Below, one piece after another: positions 1 to 7,123 of a stretch of 34,625 bases of DNA (its first letter is position 1; the number at the start of each line of letters is the position of its first letter). The notes below the pieces were generated by a model. That model worked only from the letters and a program-made list of their open reading frames with translations. It was not told the origin of the DNA and ran no database searches. A program made the translations under genes and the position numbers. Location: assembly GCA_019639075.1 (NCBI GenBank), contig JAHBSO010000018.1, forward strand, positions 1 through 34,625, read 5' to 3'. This DNA comes from Actinomycetota bacterium. GTDB lineage: Bacteria > Actinomycetota > Acidimicrobiia > Acidimicrobiales > Iamiaceae.

Positions 1-1
1 C

Positions 2-403
2 GGCGAGTGGGAGGGCGGGCAGTTCCGCCACCGGACGGCGGCCGGGGACCCGATCGCGATCCGGATGTTCACCGAGCAGCGTTGGGACGTCATCCCCGGT
101 GCCGAGCCCGCCGAGCGGTTCGCCGCCCGGGTCCGCGGCGGGATCACCCGCATCGCCGCGGCGCACCCCGACCAGCGCGTGGCGGTGTTCACCCACGGCG
201 GCGTCATCGGCGAGGCCCTGGCCCAGGCCTCCGGGGCCCGGCCGTTCACGTTCGTCGGCTGCGACAACGCGTCGATCTCGCACCTCGTCGTCGGCCCCGA
301 TCGCTGGACCGTCCGCCGGATCAACGACACGGGCCACCTCGGCGGGGGCCTGGACCGCCCGACCGACGACGCGGCCGGCGACGACATCGGCTTCTCGGCC
401 TGA
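2..403 (+). CDS. Histidine phosphatase family protein, C-terminal part (5' end outside window)
   Basis: The open frame runs in from the left edge, so the start and the N-terminal catalytic RHG motif are not visible. What remains is the second half of a phosphoglycerate-mutase-like (histidine phosphatase) fold: the segment VFTHGGVIGEAL carries the second conserved histidine of the family and is followed by the usual small-residue helix and C-terminal strands. These enzymes remove phosphate from small metabolites or phosphoproteins through a phosphohistidine intermediate; the substrate cannot be told from this part. An in-frame ATG at 65 exists, but coding continues upstream of it, so it is not the start. 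The gene ends 40 bases before the phosphoribosyltransferase gene on the same strand. Confidence 0.85.
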   Translation, partial: GEWEGGQFRHRTAAGDPIAIRMFTEQRWDVIPGAEPAERFAARVRGGITRIAAAHPDQRVAVFTHGGVIGEALAQASGARPFTFVGCDNASISHLVVGPDRWTVRRINDTGHLGGGLDRPTDDAAGDDIGFSA

Positions 404-443
404 CCCGACCCACGCCGGTCATCGGGCGTGGCAGGCTGCTCCG

Positions 444-968
444 ATGCCGGAGCCAGCAGGGGTGAACCCCACCGACGCCACCGCCGACCCGATCCGCGAG
501 GAGCTCACGTGGGACCTCTTCGGGTCCGCCACCCGCGAACTGGCCGAGACCATCGCCGGGTCGGGGTGGATCCCCGACATGGTGATCGCCGTCGCCCGCG
601 GTGGCCTCACGGTGGCCGGCGCGCTCTCGTACGCGCTCGGCGTGAAGAACTGCGGGGCGATCAACGTCGAGTTCTACACCGGCGTCGACACCCGGCTCGA
701 CGTCCCGGTCGTGCTGCCACCCAGCCTCAACCTGGTCGAGGTGCGCGACGTCTCGGTCCTCATCGTCGACGACGTGGCCGACACCGGCCACACCCTGGCG
801 CTGGTGCGCAAGGTGCTCGGCGAGCACGTCGCCGAGGCCCGCACCGCCGTGCTGTACCACAAGCCCCGATCGGTGATCGTGCCGGACTACTCGTGGAAGT
901 CGACCGACGCGTGGATCAACTTCCCGTGGTCGGTGCTCCCACCGGTGGCCGGTCGGCCGCCCCGCTGA
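444..968 (+). CDS. Phosphoribosyltransferase (purine PRTase-like, Hpt1/COG2236 type)
   Basis: The product is 174 residues and cytosolic. It carries the type I PRTase signature VLIVDDVADTGHT near residues 105-117, which binds the ribose 5-phosphate part of PRPP, and an N-terminal loop VARGGLTVAGAL that fits the pyrophosphate-binding region. Length and the C-terminal YSWKSTDAWINFPW segment resemble the small hypoxanthine/xanthine PRTase-like proteins rather than pyrimidine or adenine enzymes, so purine salvage is the likely role, but the base specificity is inferred. ATG at 444 is chosen because the conserved fold begins soon after it; the open frame upstream reads through the previous gene. 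The last 53 bases overlap the 3' end of the convergent efflux gene. Confidence 0.82.
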   Translation: MPEPAGVNPTDATADPIREELTWDLFGSATRELAETIAGSGWIPDMVIAVARGGLTVAGALSYALGVKNCGAINVEFYTGVDTRLDVPVVLPPSLNLVEVRDVSVLIVDDVADTGHTLALVRKVLGEHVAEARTAVLYHKPRSVIVPDYSWKSTDAWINFPWSVLPPVAGRPPR

Positions 969-2466
969 CCGGGCCCGGATCGGCCGGGTCCGCGGGAGCA
1001 CCGAGCGCGTCGGGACCGACGGGTGGGACGGCCGCCGCAGTCCCCCGCGTGCGGCGCAGCACCACGACCGCCCCGACCAGCAGCACGACGATCGTGACCG
1101 AGAGCGGCGCCTGGAGCGCGTCGGTGAACCGCTGCTTCGCAGCCTCGGCACCCGGACCGGCCAGCTCCTCGGGCGAGATGCGACCGACGCCGGCCGCGGC
1201 ACCCAGCACCGATCCGAGGACGGCGACGCCGAGTGCGCCGCCGGCCTCGACGATCGTCTCGTTGATGCCAGCGGCCTGACCGGCCTGGTCGGGGTGCACC
1301 GAGCCCATGACGAGCTCCACCCCGGGTGGGCACGCGAGCCCGATCCCGAACCCGAGGATCGCCACGGCGACCACCACCGGCGGGAGGCTGCCGTGACCGA
1401 CCGATGCGAGGAGCAGCGCCGCCACCATGAACCCGATGCCGACGGCGACGGTGCGGGCGAGGCCCACGCGGCCGACGAGGTGGGTGGACGCCAGCGAGGC
1501 GATGATCACCGCCGTCGCGTGGGGCACGAAGCAAGCGCCGGCGGCCAGCGGCGAGAGCCCCTGCACCCCCTGGAGCCACTGAGTCAGGACGAACTGGAGC
1601 CCGAACGCGCTGAAGAAGAGGACGGGCACGACCACCATGCCCGCCTGCATGCGGCGGTCCGCCACCGAGGAGGGGGCGAGCAGGGGGTGCTCGGTCCGGC
1701 GCTCCCACCGGGCGAAGACCCCGAGCAGCGCGAGCCCACCCAGCGCGGAGGCACCCACCCGCGGCGAGGTCCACCCGAGCTCGCCGCCCTCGATCACCGC
1801 GAACAGCACCAGCACGAGGGCGAGGGTCCACAACGCGGAACCGACCACGTCCATCCGAGGGGTGGCCGGATCGCGGGAGTCGGGCACCAGGAGCCACGCC
1901 GCGGCGAACACGGCGATGGTGATCGGGACGTTCACGAGGAAGACCGAGCCCCACCAGAAGTGCTCGAGCAGCACGCCACCGACCACCGGCCCGGCCGCGG
2001 CCGCCAGGCCCGACACGCCGGACCAGATCGCGATCGCCCGGGCCCGCTCGTGCTCGGAGAACACGTTGCCGAGGATGGCGAGGGTGGCGGGCATGGTGGC
2101 CGCGCCGCCGATGCCGAGGACGCCCCGGGCGAAGGTGAGCTGGCCGGCCGAGGACGCCGCGGCCGCTCCCGCCGATGCCAGGCCGAACCCGGCCACGCCG
2201 ACGAGCAGCAACCGTCGGCGCCCCGTGCGGTCACCGATCCCCGCCAACGGCAGGAGCAGGCCGGCGAGCACCAGGCCGTAGGCGGCGACGATCCACTGGA
2301 GTTGGGACTCCGTGGCGCCGAGGTCGCCGCCGATGCTCGGAACCGCGACCGAGAGGATCGTGTTGTCGAGCACCACGATGCAGAGCGCCGCGCAGAGCAC
2401 GGCGAGGATCTTCCACCGGTCGGGATGACCCTCGACGGCCCGGGGCGCACCGGACGACCGCGTCAC
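916..2466 (-). CDS. MFS drug/H+ antiporter, DHA2 (14-helix) family
   Basis: The product is 516 residues, a polytopic inner-membrane protein with about 14 hydrophobic helices. The first helix carries the DHA2 motif LDNTILSVAVPSIGGDL, followed by WIVAAYGL and the loop GDRTGRRRLL (MFS motif A). Family members export drugs, dyes or metabolites using the proton gradient; the substrate is unknown. The frame is open further upstream, but GTG at 2466 is preferred because GAGG lies a few bases before it and the sequence upstream of it is not protein-like. The C-terminal tail of about 45 residues is rich in Pro, Ala and Gly. The stop lies inside the convergent phosphoribosyltransferase gene, a 53-base tail-to-tail overlap. 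Confidence 0.88.
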   Translation of the reverse strand: MTRSSGAPRAVEGHPDRWKILAVLCAALCIVVLDNTILSVAVPSIGGDLGATESQLQWIVAAYGLVLAGLLLPLAGIGDRTGRRRLLLVGVAGFGLASAGAAAASSAGQLTFARGVLGIGGAATMPATLAILGNVFSEHERARAIAIWSGVSGLAAAAGPVVGGVLLEHFWWGSVFLVNVPITIAVFAAAWLLVPDSRDPATPRMDVVGSALWTLALVLVLFAVIEGGELGWTSPRVGASALGGLALLGVFARWERRTEHPLLAPSSVADRRMQAGMVVVPVLFFSAFGLQFVLTQWLQGVQGLSPLAAGACFVPHATAVIIASLASTHLVGRVGLARTVAVGIGFMVAALLLASVGHGSLPPVVVAVAILGFGIGLACPPGVELVMGSVHPDQAGQAAGINETIVEAGGALGVAVLGSVLGAAAGVGRISPEELAGPGAEAAKQRFTDALQAPLSVTIVVLLVGAVVVLRRTRGTAAAVPPVGPDALGAPADPADPGPVSGAADRPPVGAPTTGS

Positions 2467-2634
2467 CGCATCCTCGCTTCTGCCGGGACGGGGCCCGGGG
2501 TCAGTCGCCGGAGGCGACGGGCACCACGATCTGGTGGCGCAGCAGGGCGGCCGGAGCCGCGGGGATCGGTTCGATCGTAGGCCCTCGCCCCGGACGGTCG
2601 GCGAACGGGTTCGGGACCCGCACCGGACGACTCG

Positions 2635-2640
2635 TAGCAT
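2635..2640 (+). promoter_or_regulatory. Probable -10 element (TAGCAT) of a leaderless hisE promoter
   Basis: TAGCAT lies 8 bases before the GTG of hisE. No Shine-Dalgarno sequence fits in that gap, so transcription probably starts at or next to the start codon. The -35 region is weak (TTCGGG near 2610). The same geometry is seen before nuoA, the 25298 gene and the 34436 gene. Confidence 0.45.
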
Positions 2641-2648
2641 GACCGGCC

Positions 2649-3017
2649 GTGGACGCCGTCGACCCCGCCCCGATCCTTCCCCGCCTCGACGCGTTGCTCC
2701 GGGACCGTCTGGCCGAGCGGCCGGAGGGCTCGTACTCGGTGGCCCTGCTCACCGATCCCACCCTCGCCCAGCGCAAGCTGATGGAGGAGGCGTTCGAGGT
2801 CTGCCTCGAGCTCCAGGCGGCCGACGTCGACCGGCCGGCCCTCGCCGGGGAGGCCGCCGACCTCGTGTTCCACCTCCTCGCCGCGCTCGTCGCCGCCGGG
2901 GTCGCGTGGGCCGACGTCGAGGCCGCCCTGCGGGACCGCCACGGCCGTCCCGCCCGCCACAGCACCTACGCGGACGACCTGGCCGGGGGCGACGACGGAC
3001 CCGGAGGGGCATCGTGA
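2649..3017 (+). CDS. hisE: Phosphoribosyl-ATP pyrophosphatase
   Basis: HisE hydrolyses phosphoribosyl-ATP to phosphoribosyl-AMP and pyrophosphate, the second step of histidine biosynthesis, in the cytosol. The 122-residue product is all-alpha of the MazG-like type and shows the metal-binding pattern KLMEEAFEV (residues 39-47) and the second helix GEAADLVFHLL with the paired acidic residues of the family. The start is GTG at 2649, directly behind a -10-like hexamer. Its TGA overlaps the GTG of hisG (GTGA), so the two are translationally coupled. HisE is separate from HisI here, as in many actinobacteria. The roughly 25 C-terminal residues are Gly/Asp-rich and extend beyond the usual core. Confidence 0.93.
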   Translation: MDAVDPAPILPRLDALLRDRLAERPEGSYSVALLTDPTLAQRKLMEEAFEVCLELQAADVDRPALAGEAADLVFHLLAALVAAGVAWADVEAALRDRHGRPARHSTYADDLAGGDDGPGGAS

Positions 3018-3865
3018 CCGGATCGGACCGCACCCGCGTCGCCGTCCCCTCGAAGGGCCGCCTCCGCGACGTCGTCGTCGACCTGCTCTCGACCGCCGGC
3101 TACCCGGTGAGCGGGCTGCGCGGGCGCGGGTCCATCGTGCGCACCGACGAGCTCGAGCTGATCGAAATGCGGCCGCGCGACGCGGCCGCGGCGCTCGCCG
3201 CCGGTTCGCTCGACGGGGCGTTCATCGCCACCGACATCTCGTTGGAGCACGGCACGGACCACCTCCCGTCGCTGCCGCTGGGGTTGGCCCGCTCGACCCT
3301 CGTCGTCGCCGCCCGGGAGGACGACGACCACACGGCGCTGGCCGACCTCGACGGCGGCGTGGTGGCCACCCACATGCCGCACCTCACGGAGCGGTTCCTG
3401 GCCGAGCAGGGCGTGACCGCCACCATCCTCACGATGGGCGGCTCCCTCGAAGGGGTGTGCGCGGCCGGCATCGCCGACGCGATCGTCGACAACACCGAGA
3501 CGGGGACCAGCCTGCGCCAGAACCGGCTCCGCGTGCTGGCGGAGATCGCCCGGTGCGAGGCCGAGCTGGTCCACCGGCCCGACGTGGCCGTGCTCGACGA
3601 CCTGGCGCTGCGGATCGAGGCCGCGCTGCGGGCCCGGGCCCACCGCTACGTCATGCTCCACCTGCCGGCCGACGGCATCGATCGCCTGCGGTCGGTGTTC
3701 CCGGGCCTCGCGTCGCCGACGGTGATGCCACTGGCCGGCCGCGACGATCTGGTCGCGGTCCACTTCGTGGTCGAGACGACCGCTCTGTGGGCCCGACTCG
3801 GGGAGCTGCGGGCGCTCGGGGCCACCGGCATCGTGGCACTGCCGCCCGACGCCCTCGTCCCCTGA
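3014..3865 (+). CDS. hisG: ATP phosphoribosyltransferase, long form
   Basis: HisG joins ATP and PRPP to give phosphoribosyl-ATP, the first and committed step of histidine synthesis. The 283-residue product begins with VAVPSKGRLRD, the typical first strand and ATP-site loop, and has the PRPP-binding stretch ADAIVDNTETGTSLRQN near residues 155-171. Residues after about 205 form the extra ACT-like domain of the long form, known in the family to bind histidine for feedback inhibition and to form hexamers, so no HisZ partner is needed. The start is GTG at 3014, overlapping the hisE stop by four bases. No other his gene is in the window. Confidence 0.95.
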   Translation: MTGSDRTRVAVPSKGRLRDVVVDLLSTAGYPVSGLRGRGSIVRTDELELIEMRPRDAAAALAAGSLDGAFIATDISLEHGTDHLPSLPLGLARSTLVVAAREDDDHTALADLDGGVVATHMPHLTERFLAEQGVTATILTMGGSLEGVCAAGIADAIVDNTETGTSLRQNRLRVLAEIARCEAELVHRPDVAVLDDLALRIEAALRARAHRYVMLHLPADGIDRLRSVFPGLASPTVMPLAGRDDLVAVHFVVETTALWARLGELRALGATGIVALPPDALVP

Positions 3866-3901
3866 GCGACGCCGCTGGGCCGTTTCGGGCGGGGCGGGGC
3901 G

Positions 3902-4906
3902 TCAGGACCAGGCGGGGAAGGTGCGCAGGACCTGCTCGGCCAGGATCATCGTCGCGGCCACGAGGGGCGGCGCGGTGATGAGGTAGGCGCCGCGCCAGGG
4001 GAGGCGGCGGTAGCCGACCACGGCGCCGACCACGACCGCGGCGTAGACGAGGAGCGCGAGCACGAGCGGCGCGCTCGCCCCGCCGTCGGCGTGTCGGCCG
4101 TCCCCGGAGGCGGTCCGTCCCCCCTGGGGCGTCGGGGTGAAGGGGATGCCGTCCATCTCGGCCACGACGACGATCGCCTCACCGTCGGCGAAGGGGTTGC
4201 CCGAGGCGGACGTGACCAGGGTCAGGCGGTCGTCGTCGCTGGGGCCCTCCACCTCGTCGAGCGCGGTCGGACCGTCGACGGTCAGACGGGTGTCGACGTC
4301 GGCGACGACGTAGACCGACCGACCCTGGGTGGTGGTCACCACGATGCGGTCGCCGACGGCGAGCGAGCCGATGCTCCCGAACGGTCCGCCGGCGAGGCTC
4401 CGCCGGCCGACGATCACGCTGTTGCCGGGCTGGCCGGGACCCGCGGTGCCGGGCACGTGTCCCGGTCCCTTCCGCGTCTGCCCCGGCGTGACGCCCTCGA
4501 CCACGACCTGGCGGATCGGGAGGTCGGCGCTGTCGATGATCGCGACGGGCTGCCCGGCCTCCGGGGCACGGGTCGGCGCGCTCGTCCCGGGGAGCCCGTA
4601 GGACGCGTTGGCGGCGGTGACGAGGTCGGCGCGGAACGCGGCCATGAGGCTGCGCTGGTCCCGCTGCTGCACGAGGGGCCCCACCTGGTACAGCACGAGC
4701 AGCACGCCGACCACGGTGACCGCCAGCCAGGTCGCGGCCAGGACGGCCGTCCGGCGCCCGGTCAGCGGGGCCGGGTCCGGTCGCCGGACCCGCGACGCAC
4801 CGGGTCGGTCGTGCCCGACCGAGGCGTCGGGCACGTCACGTTCCGCGGCGTCCCGGAGGTCGATGATCGCCGGGTCCGCGGTCGGGCGGTCGAGGATGTC
4901 GGTCAC
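3902..4906 (-). CDS. Sortase-fold membrane protein with all three catalytic positions substituted (pseudo-sortase)
   Basis: The 334-residue product has a cytoplasmic N-terminus, a helix at residues 53-73, a class E/F-like sortase domain (about 120-255) and two C-terminal helices (279-298, 306-325). The fold is recognisable from the run GPGHVPGTAGPGQPGN, then PFGSIGSLAVGD and RLTLVT. The family's catalytic His in 'GHR' is Arg168 (VGRRS, codon CGG); the Cys after 'LTLVT' is Ser233 (TCC); the usual Arg before the last strand is Ala244 or Ile245. It should therefore not perform transpeptidation; a scaffold or docking role is inference. It starts with GTG overlapping the stop of the surface binding-protein gene (GTGA), so the two are made together. 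The reading frame is intact, which argues against simple decay. Confidence 0.85.
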   Translation of the reverse strand: MTDILDRPTADPAIIDLRDAAERDVPDASVGHDRPGASRVRRPDPAPLTGRRTAVLAATWLAVTVVGVLLVLYQVGPLVQQRDQRSLMAAFRADLVTAANASYGLPGTSAPTRAPEAGQPVAIIDSADLPIRQVVVEGVTPGQTRKGPGHVPGTAGPGQPGNSVIVGRRSLAGGPFGSIGSLAVGDRIVVTTTQGRSVYVVADVDTRLTVDGPTALDEVEGPSDDDRLTLVTSASGNPFADGEAIVVVAEMDGIPFTPTPQGGRTASGDGRHADGGASAPLVLALLVYAAVVVGAVVGYRRLPWRGAYLITAPPLVAATMILAEQVLRTFPAWS

Positions 4907-6891
4907 GGGGCGGCCTTCCGGGTCGCGGCGCCGGGGCGACGACGGGTCGAACCGAGGGTGCCCGCCCCCGCCCCCATGCAGCCGAGGCCGGCCAGCGCGG
5001 CCAGACCGGCGGTGGCCTTCGTGGTGGGCCGCCCGAGCAGCGGCGCGCTGGTCGCCTCCTTCGCGACCTCGACGCTCTCGGCGCTCGCCCGTCGCTCGCT
5101 CGGTTCAGCACCGGCGTCGTCGACGTCGACGCCGAGATCGGGCGAACCGCCGTCGGACCCGGGAACGTCGACGTCGAAGCCCCCGATCTCCGGGTATCCA
5201 CCGGCATCGGGAACGCCGTCCGGTGCGGTCGGGGTGGTCGGGGTCGTCGTCGGGTCGTCGGTCGACGGCTTCGCGTCGCAGGCCGCGGCGACGCGCGCCC
5301 GGGCCTCCTTCGACACCTCGAGCAGATCGCCGGCCAGCGGGCGCACGCCGACGAGCTGGGCCTGGCCGTCGCCGGCGATGAAGTCGATCCACGACGTGAG
5401 GACGTCGTGGGCGGCCCCGGTGCAGTCGGGCTCGGCGGCCACCACGGCGTGCTCGACGAAGGTCAGCGGGTAGGCGCCCTCGGCGTCGGGCCCGGTCCCG
5501 GGGAGCACCGTGCCGTCGGAGCGCCGCTCCATGCCGGCGACCGCGGCGGACATCGACTCGGTCGTCGGAGCAACGAACTCGCCCCGGCTGTTCTGGACCT
5601 GCGCCACCGGGAGACCGAGCTGCTCGGCGGTGGCCAGGTCGGTCAGGACCCAGGTGAGGTTGTACTCGAGCGCCTTGTTCGCGTCGTCGGCCACGACCTT
5701 CTTCAGCGTCGCCCGCGACGAGTACATGTTCATCGAGAAGGCGGCGAAGGGCGGGGACGCCGCGCTCAGCTCGTCGATCACCCCGCGAGGCTGGCTGGGC
5801 GGGTCGAGGATCGGCGACGACAACCAGGACGCGTCGGCCCGGGTGTCGAACCACCGGGTGGTGAAGAAGCTGACGGCGTCGGAGGAGGCCGGCGCCTGCA
5901 CCGGCCCGCCGACACCGTTCACGAACGCCAGTTGCGGGTTGCGGGCGAGGACGGCATCCGCGGAACCCGTGGCGTTGAACCCGTGCACGCCCTGACCGAA
6001 GAGCGACGCCATCTCGGCGGGCGTCACCCGCACGTCGTCGAAGCCGCGCCGAAGGCCGATGGGCCAATCGGTCGCGCCCGGATCGGGGTAGCCGCCGACC
6101 AGCGCGAACACCGCGGCGTTCACGCCGATCGGGACCGAGATCGAGGGCGCGGCCGCGATGCCGCTGTCCCGCCCCGGCATGGCGGACCCCACCGCGCTGT
6201 AGGTGAGGTCGGCGTCACCCGCGGCCAACGAGTCGAGGCCCAGACCCTCCCCCGCGAGCACGGCCGTCGTCGAGGCCTTGCCACCGGTCGCCTGACACTG
6301 CGTGCGGGTCCAACGGGCCCACGTGTCGATGAACCGGTCGGGGCCGGCCGTGTCGATGGCGTCCGGCGACGCGCCACCGCACGACGCGAGCGGCGACGAG
6401 TCGGAGAAGGTGAGCAGCGTCGAGCTGTCGACGACCGACGACCCGTCGCCGAGCCGCATGGCGACGACGAGGCGGCAGGGCGTCTCGGAGTCGCACGTCA
6501 GCTCGTGCTCCACCGCGCCCCGGCTCCAGGTGACCCGGCCGACGCCGATGCGATAGGTCCCGACCGCGGAGCTCAGGTCGGGGAGGACGTAGAGACCGGC
6601 GTGGTTGGCGACGCTCGCCGAGCTGGTGACGCTCACCTCGGGGCAGTTGCCGGCGGCGAACTGGAGGTCGGCCTCGGTGGCGTAGGTCGGTCCGTCGCGG
6701 CAGATCTGCACCGACCCGGCGAGCGGGGAGAACTGCGTCCCCGTCGGCGCCGCGACCCGCACGTCGACGGCCTGACCGTCGACGAGGTCGTCGCTCGCCG
6801 ACACCGTCACCGAGAGGTCGGCCGGGGCCGCCGCGGCCGGCGACGAGGCGACCGGCGCGAAGGCGACGACGCCGCCGGCGACGAAGAGCAT
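4903..6891 (-). CDS. Surface-anchored binding protein: Ig-like N-domain plus PstS-like domain, C-terminal membrane anchor
   Basis: From ATG 6891 the product is 662 residues. Residues 1-24 are the hydrophobic half of a signal peptide ending AAAA. Residues 25-165 are a beta-rich, cysteine-paired domain (VQICRDG, CDSETPC) that resembles the neocarzinostatin-type Ig fold. Residues about 171-540 look like a PstS-type periplasmic-binding fold (GDADLTYSAVGSAMPGRD; PAEMASLFGQGV). A Pro/Thr/Asp-rich linker (541-610), a helix (about 627-648) and Arg-rich tail follow, so the protein is probably anchored by its C-terminus. No LPXTG motif is visible. The true start is probably ATG 6946 with GGAG before it, one frame away: see the 6892-6946 entry. 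It overlaps the pseudo-sortase gene and lies behind PHO-box-like repeats, suggesting phosphate-responsive expression. Confidence 0.75.
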   Translation of the reverse strand: MLFVAGGVVAFAPVASSPAAAAPADLSVTVSASDDLVDGQAVDVRVAAPTGTQFSPLAGSVQICRDGPTYATEADLQFAAGNCPEVSVTSSASVANHAGLYVLPDLSSAVGTYRIGVGRVTWSRGAVEHELTCDSETPCRLVVAMRLGDGSSVVDSSTLLTFSDSSPLASCGGASPDAIDTAGPDRFIDTWARWTRTQCQATGGKASTTAVLAGEGLGLDSLAAGDADLTYSAVGSAMPGRDSGIAAAPSISVPIGVNAAVFALVGGYPDPGATDWPIGLRRGFDDVRVTPAEMASLFGQGVHGFNATGSADAVLARNPQLAFVNGVGGPVQAPASSDAVSFFTTRWFDTRADASWLSSPILDPPSQPRGVIDELSAASPPFAAFSMNMYSSRATLKKVVADDANKALEYNLTWVLTDLATAEQLGLPVAQVQNSRGEFVAPTTESMSAAVAGMERRSDGTVLPGTGPDAEGAYPLTFVEHAVVAAEPDCTGAAHDVLTSWIDFIAGDGQAQLVGVRPLAGDLLEVSKEARARVAAACDAKPSTDDPTTTPTTPTAPDGVPDAGGYPEIGGFDVDVPGSDGGSPDLGVDVDDAGAEPSERRASAESVEVAKEATSAPLLGRPTTKATAGLAALAGLGCMGAGAGTLGSTRRRPGAATRKAAP

Positions 6892-6946
6892 CGCTGACGG
6901 CGAGCAGGACCCGACCGACGGTCGAGGCGCTTCTGGGTGTGGACAT
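6892..6946 (-). other. Out-of-frame 5' segment of the surface binding protein (probable +1 frameshift at 6892)
   Basis: ATG at 6946 is preceded by GGAG at a suitable distance and encodes MSTPRSASTVGRVLLAVS, the positively charged start of a signal peptide that then runs into an arginine-rich frame. Skipping the single base at 6892 joins it to MLFVAGGVVAFAPVA in the long frame and makes a complete signal peptide (charged, hydrophobic and AAAA cleavage regions), giving a 680-residue protein. ATG 6891 itself has no Shine-Dalgarno sequence and no charged N-region. This may be a sequencing error, a real mutation or recoding. Confidence 0.65.
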
Positions 6947-6985
6947 CGAGGGCTCCGTGACGAGGACGACGAGATGGTGCGCAGG

Positions 6986-7018
6986 TCGAGGTGAACCGGC
7001 GCAGGACGGGTCGTGAAC
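6986..7018 (-). promoter_or_regulatory. Candidate PHO box upstream of the surface binding-protein/pseudo-sortase operon
   Basis: On the minus strand three 11-base units follow each other: GTTCACGACCC, GTCCTGCGCCG and GTTCACCTCGA. Two exact GTTCAC cores sit 22 bases apart, with a degenerate copy between them at the 11-base step. This is the arrangement of actinobacterial PhoP-binding direct repeats. It ends 39 bases before the ATG at 6946, a normal position for an activator. Confidence 0.6.
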
Positions 7019-7046
7019 AGCACCGGAAGATCGGCCCGGTCGCGGC

Positions 7047-7078
7047 GGAGGGACGGGACCGTCCGGTCCCGTCCCTCC
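7047..7078 (-). terminator. Strong GC hairpin, terminator of the pstS-like gene
   Basis: GGAGGGACGGGACCG (7047-7061) and its exact reverse complement (7064-7078) form a perfect 15-base inverted repeat around two bases, 46 bases after the pstS-like stop on the minus strand. No T-run follows, as is common for hairpin terminators in high-GC actinobacteria. It separates the pstS-like gene from the next leftward operon. Confidence 0.65.
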
Positions 7079-7123
7079 TCCTGCTCACGTCGGCCGGACC
7101 CCGCCGGCCGGGTGGAGATCAGC

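Noticed and set aside
3868..3903. Possible terminator between hisG and the pseudo-sortase (GACGCC...GGCGTC)
   Set aside because: The stem is only six pairs around a 24-base loop and there is no T-run; too weak to annotate.
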